Both the position numbers and the translations under genes were made by a program. A stretch of 11,894 nucleotides of DNA. Source: Stephanodiscus triporus (taxonomy: Eukaryota; Bacillariophyta; Thalassiosirophyceae; Thalassiosirales; Thalassiosiraceae). The stretch covers positions 1 to 11,894 of the forward strand of contig JALLAZ010000822.1 in the NCBI GenBank assembly GCA_036939755.1. The letters run 5' to 3'. Shown here piece by piece: positions 10,401 through 11,894 of the stretch. Positions within the stretch are counted from its first letter, which is position 1. The number at the start of each line of letters is the position of its first letter. The notes below the pieces were generated by a model, which did not search any database, was not told where the DNA came from, and saw only the letters and a list, made by a program, of their open reading frames with translations.

Positions 10401-10411
10401 GCCGAAAACAT
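4428..10411 (-). CDS. SNO: Strawberry notch (SNO/SBNO) family DExH helicase-like protein, 14 exons
   Basis: Exons, in transcript order: 10411-10087, 10001-9594, 9520-9257, 9170-8961, 8875-8376, 8297-8051, 7960-7136, 7035-6993, 6913-6228, 6152-5950, 5876-5612, 5526-5318, 5237-4917, 4841-4428. They total 4,920 nt (1,639 residues plus stop), every junction is in phase and every intron is GT-AG. The first ATG follows in-frame TAA codons. Residues about 82-113 hold the family signature [18 protein letters not shown]. Walker [12 protein letters not shown] is at 207-217, [12 protein letters not shown] at 308-319, the DECH box at 349-352 and SAT at 397-399. [16 protein letters not shown] follows, then [18 protein letters not shown] at 654-664, [20 protein letters not shown] at about 920-937, and motif [10 protein letters not shown] at 958-965. 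After FLNRLLGM at about 1190 comes the SNO C-terminal domain. SNO proteins act in the nucleus: animal SBNO in Notch and other transcription, plant FORGETTER1 with SWI/SNF remodellers. Lineage-specific inserts are a Lys-rich stretch (284-299), acidic stretches (534-548, 756-784), KKRK (732-735) and AT-hook-like [10 protein letters not shown] (697-706). Some junctions, notably exon 6, are predictions. Confidence 0.93.
4842..10086 (-). other. Thirteen short spliceosomal introns of the SNO gene
   Basis: Introns in transcript order: 10086-10002 (85 nt), 9593-9521 (73), 9256-9171 (86), 8960-8876 (85), 8375-8298 (78), 8050-7961 (90), 7135-7036 (100), 6992-6914 (79), 6227-6153 (75), 5949-5877 (73), 5611-5527 (85), 5317-5238 (80), 4916-4842 (75). 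All start GT (often GTGAGT, GTAAGT or GTAGGT) and end AG. They were placed by joining family-conserved peptides across each gap and keeping phase. Intron 5 has an alternative in-frame acceptor giving exon start 8321 (54-nt intron, eight extra residues). Intron 10 uses AATAG; a nearer GGCAAG is also in phase but would drop FAGK. Confidence 0.85.
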
Positions 10412-11216
10412 TGCGAAAATTTATTACTCTAAGTATGTTGGTCGGGAATAGAACGGGAGGTGATGCATCGCCAATGATGAGTGCGACTAAAACGTTTCAC
10501 TGAAAAATCCGGACCAGCCAGGAAGAAAGGAAGCGAAGGCAGGCGGACCGCGCCAGAAGACAATGGAGCAAAGACAGACAGGATTGGGAAGCCTCCGCGC
10601 GCTGCCTGGCTGGTCACCACGGGCAAAGCAGCGAAGGTTCCAATGTTCGAAATTGTCAGGGACATGAACCTGCACTAGCGGAATGGCGCATACACGCCCG
10701 AGAGGTGGCCGCTTACCGTCAAACACTTTTCGTTATATCGCAACGCCGTGCCTTGCTGTGCTGCGGTAGAGGGTGTTCACTGCTTGGGCAGGATGAGAGG
10801 CAAGATGAGTTCACGGAACGCGGCGAGGGTTTGGTATGAAAGTTGTTAGATAGATGCGGGGCCGGGCCTGCGCGCAGGTCGTTCTGCCTTTCTCAGCCGC
10901 TCGCGCGGGGGTGGGCCAATGACACACGAAAGAAGAGAGTGTAAAAGGTGTAGATAAACGTATGGTACCTAGTATCTACCTCTACCATACCGGGGTTTAA
11001 TCTAAAATATCAAAATAGTTTTATGTAAAGTCTACGTAAGAATAACAAAATATTGGTGACGTGACCCCCCTCCAGCAACACAACCATCACAACCATTGCC
11101 GCCGCCGGCGGAAATGGTCCTCTAGAGCCTCTCAGGATGACCTATGTCCCATGCCGACGCGTCGGATTGATCGGGGATAACCCCCCGAGCAAGTGAATAT
11201 GCTTTTTGTGGGGAGT
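10412..11216. promoter_or_regulatory. Upstream region of SNO; no gene supported
   Basis: About 800 nt between the SNO start codon and the hairpin near the second repeat copy. It should contain the SNO 5' untranslated region and promoter, since transcription runs leftward from here. Open frames on both strands (for example 10481-10678 plus, 10487-10726 minus) are under 80 codons and unrecognised. There is an 11-bp perfect inverted repeat, GACCAGCCAGG at 10512-10522 and its complement at 10605-10615, and a GTATGGTA hairpin at 10960-10990. G+C is higher up to about 10920 and drops after that. No defined promoter element is identified. Confidence 0.35.
10960..10990. repeat. Short hairpin, 8-bp stem, related to 224-251
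   Basis: GTATGGTA at 10960-10967 pairs with TACCATAC at 10983-10990 across a 15-nt loop. The same core octamers form the hairpin at 224-251. Each lies on the upstream side of one copy of the duplicated segment (about 97 nt from copy A, about 317 nt from copy B). Flanking sequences are otherwise different. Confidence 0.45.
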
Positions 11217-11305
11217 GAAGGGTGTATGGCCCCCAAAACGCTCTGATGCAGTGGCGGCGCATCATCGCCGAAACACAGGAGCGTTTTGAGGGCCATACAC
11301 CCTTC
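11217..11305. repeat. 27-bp inverted repeat with 35-nt loop
   Basis: The left arm at 11217-11243 and the right arm at 11279-11305 are reverse complements at 26 of 27 positions. The arm begins GAAGGGTGTATGGCC and the single difference is C versus T near the middle. The loop at 11244-11278 contains a smaller GATGC/GCATC pairing. The right arm ends one base before the N at 11306 and two bases before the duplicated segment begins. It could be a small MITE-like element or transposon end, a structured RNA or DNA hairpin, or a fold-back artefact at an assembly join. No flanking target-site duplication can be confirmed because of the N. Confidence 0.8.
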
Positions 11306-11306
11306 N
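11306..11306. other. Ambiguous base (N) at the repeat boundary
   Basis: This is the only undetermined base noticed in the window. It sits exactly between the right arm of the hairpin and the first base of homology to position 348 (it would align with T347). A single N here may be an unresolved base call or a minimal join between contigs, so the linkage of the last 588 nt to the rest deserves caution. Confidence 0.9.
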
Positions 11307-11894
11307 ACGACATGATTCGAATTTTTCATTCTGCACAAGTCTTTTCGCGAGAGTTGCACTATCTCAACAAGACCCGCTGTGTGCCTCATACTCACGGGAC
11401 AGCACGCACGGGCGGGGGGCGCCGCTGCGCGCCCGAGAGAGAGCGAGACAAAAAATGAAAAACGGGGATGCGCTAATAAAAGGCCGACGGGAGGACCAGG
11501 AGTGAAATCCAAATAATAATCCAATAGGGGTCGGGGAGAGGGATGAGATACGGCCGACACCACAGCGATCGCGCAGCCCCAAGCATCGCCCGACGGAGGG
11601 GACGCGAGCTAGGCGGGGGAGTAGGACGAAGACGAGGACGAAGACGAGGACGAAGCGCGGCGCAGGAGGAGGAAATCCCCTGCTCGCGGCGGTCGCCGAG
11701 CCTCCTCCCGCGACTCCTCGCGCCGAGATCGATCGCCCTCGCCTCCTCCTACGCCATCGACGACGAATGCGACGAATGCGACGGCGGCGGGCGATCGGGA
11801 GGGCGACGGCGACGACGTCGACCATCGTCGCGGCCGCCCCTCGGCCTCGGCGGAGCGACGGGCTTCATGACGCTGATCTCGGCCGCTTGTCATC
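11307..11894. repeat. Direct repeat, copy B
   Basis: This is the second copy of 348-979 in the same orientation, truncated by the window end. Relative to copy A it lacks about 39 nt after GCACTAT, gains a few bases at about 11390-11420, 11440-11450 and 11515-11545, and is 18 nt shorter between the counterparts of 610 and 951. ATG 610 corresponds to 11543 and ATG 952 to 11867. The differences are too many for a trivial sequencing error, so this is a diverged paralogous copy or a strongly divergent allele. Confidence 0.9.
11867..11894 (+). CDS. 5' end of a paralogue of the surface-protein gene (partial)
   Basis: The last 28 nt begin with ATG and are identical to 952-979, encoding MTLISAACH, the start of the predicted signal peptide. 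The upstream frame is also open back to ATG 11543, with no stop in 108 codons, matching the 610 start of the first copy. That upstream stretch differs from its counterpart mainly by amino-acid-changing substitutions and is more likely leader. Whether the rest of the gene is intact lies beyond the window. Confidence 0.5.

Noticed and set aside
10481..10726. Opposed open frames upstream of SNO
   Set aside because: They are under 80 codons on both strands, have no recognised motif, and occupy the expected SNO promoter.
348..11894. Long terminal repeats of a retrotransposon enclosing 11 kb
   Set aside because: The repeats are direct, but the interior holds a conserved host gene with introns, with no reverse transcriptase, integrase or primer-binding site, and the repeat itself contains the start of a surface-protein gene.

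Overview
This is eukaryotic nuclear DNA. One minus-strand gene is split by 13 short (73-100 nt) GT-AG introns. Its spliced product is recognisable as a Strawberry notch (SNO/SBNO) family DExH helicase-like protein. A plus-strand gene encodes a single-pass surface protein with acidic calcium-loop repeats and an ectodomain pattern that I associate with diatom surface proteins. The short introns, Asp/Ser-rich low-complexity surface protein and compact spacing suggest a diatom or related stramenopile. The species cannot be named from the sequence.

Layout. 1-951: GC-rich upstream and leader region of the first gene. 952-3231 (+): predicted type I membrane protein with a signal peptide, Ca-loop repeats, SEA-like ectodomain, one transmembrane helix and an acidic tail; the frame stays open back to an ATG at 610. 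3232-4427: AT-rich convergent intergenic space with no supportable gene. 4428-10411 (-): SNO gene, 14 exons, 1,639 codons plus stop. 10412-11216: upstream region of SNO, no gene seen. 11217-11305: a 27-bp inverted repeat with a 35-nt loop, followed by a single N at 11306. 11307-11894: a second, diverged direct copy of positions 348-979, holding the 5' end of a paralogue of the first gene and running off the window.

The two recognisable genes converge on the shared 3' intergenic region, and nothing links them functionally. SNO proteins act in the nucleus with chromatin and transcription machinery; the first gene looks like a cell-surface protein. The most unusual part of the window is the direct duplication about 10.96 kb apart. 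Its second copy begins exactly at an N and next to a strong hairpin. Comparing the copies also shows that the open frame from 610 to 951 does not evolve like coding sequence, so the signal-peptide ATG at 952 is the better start.
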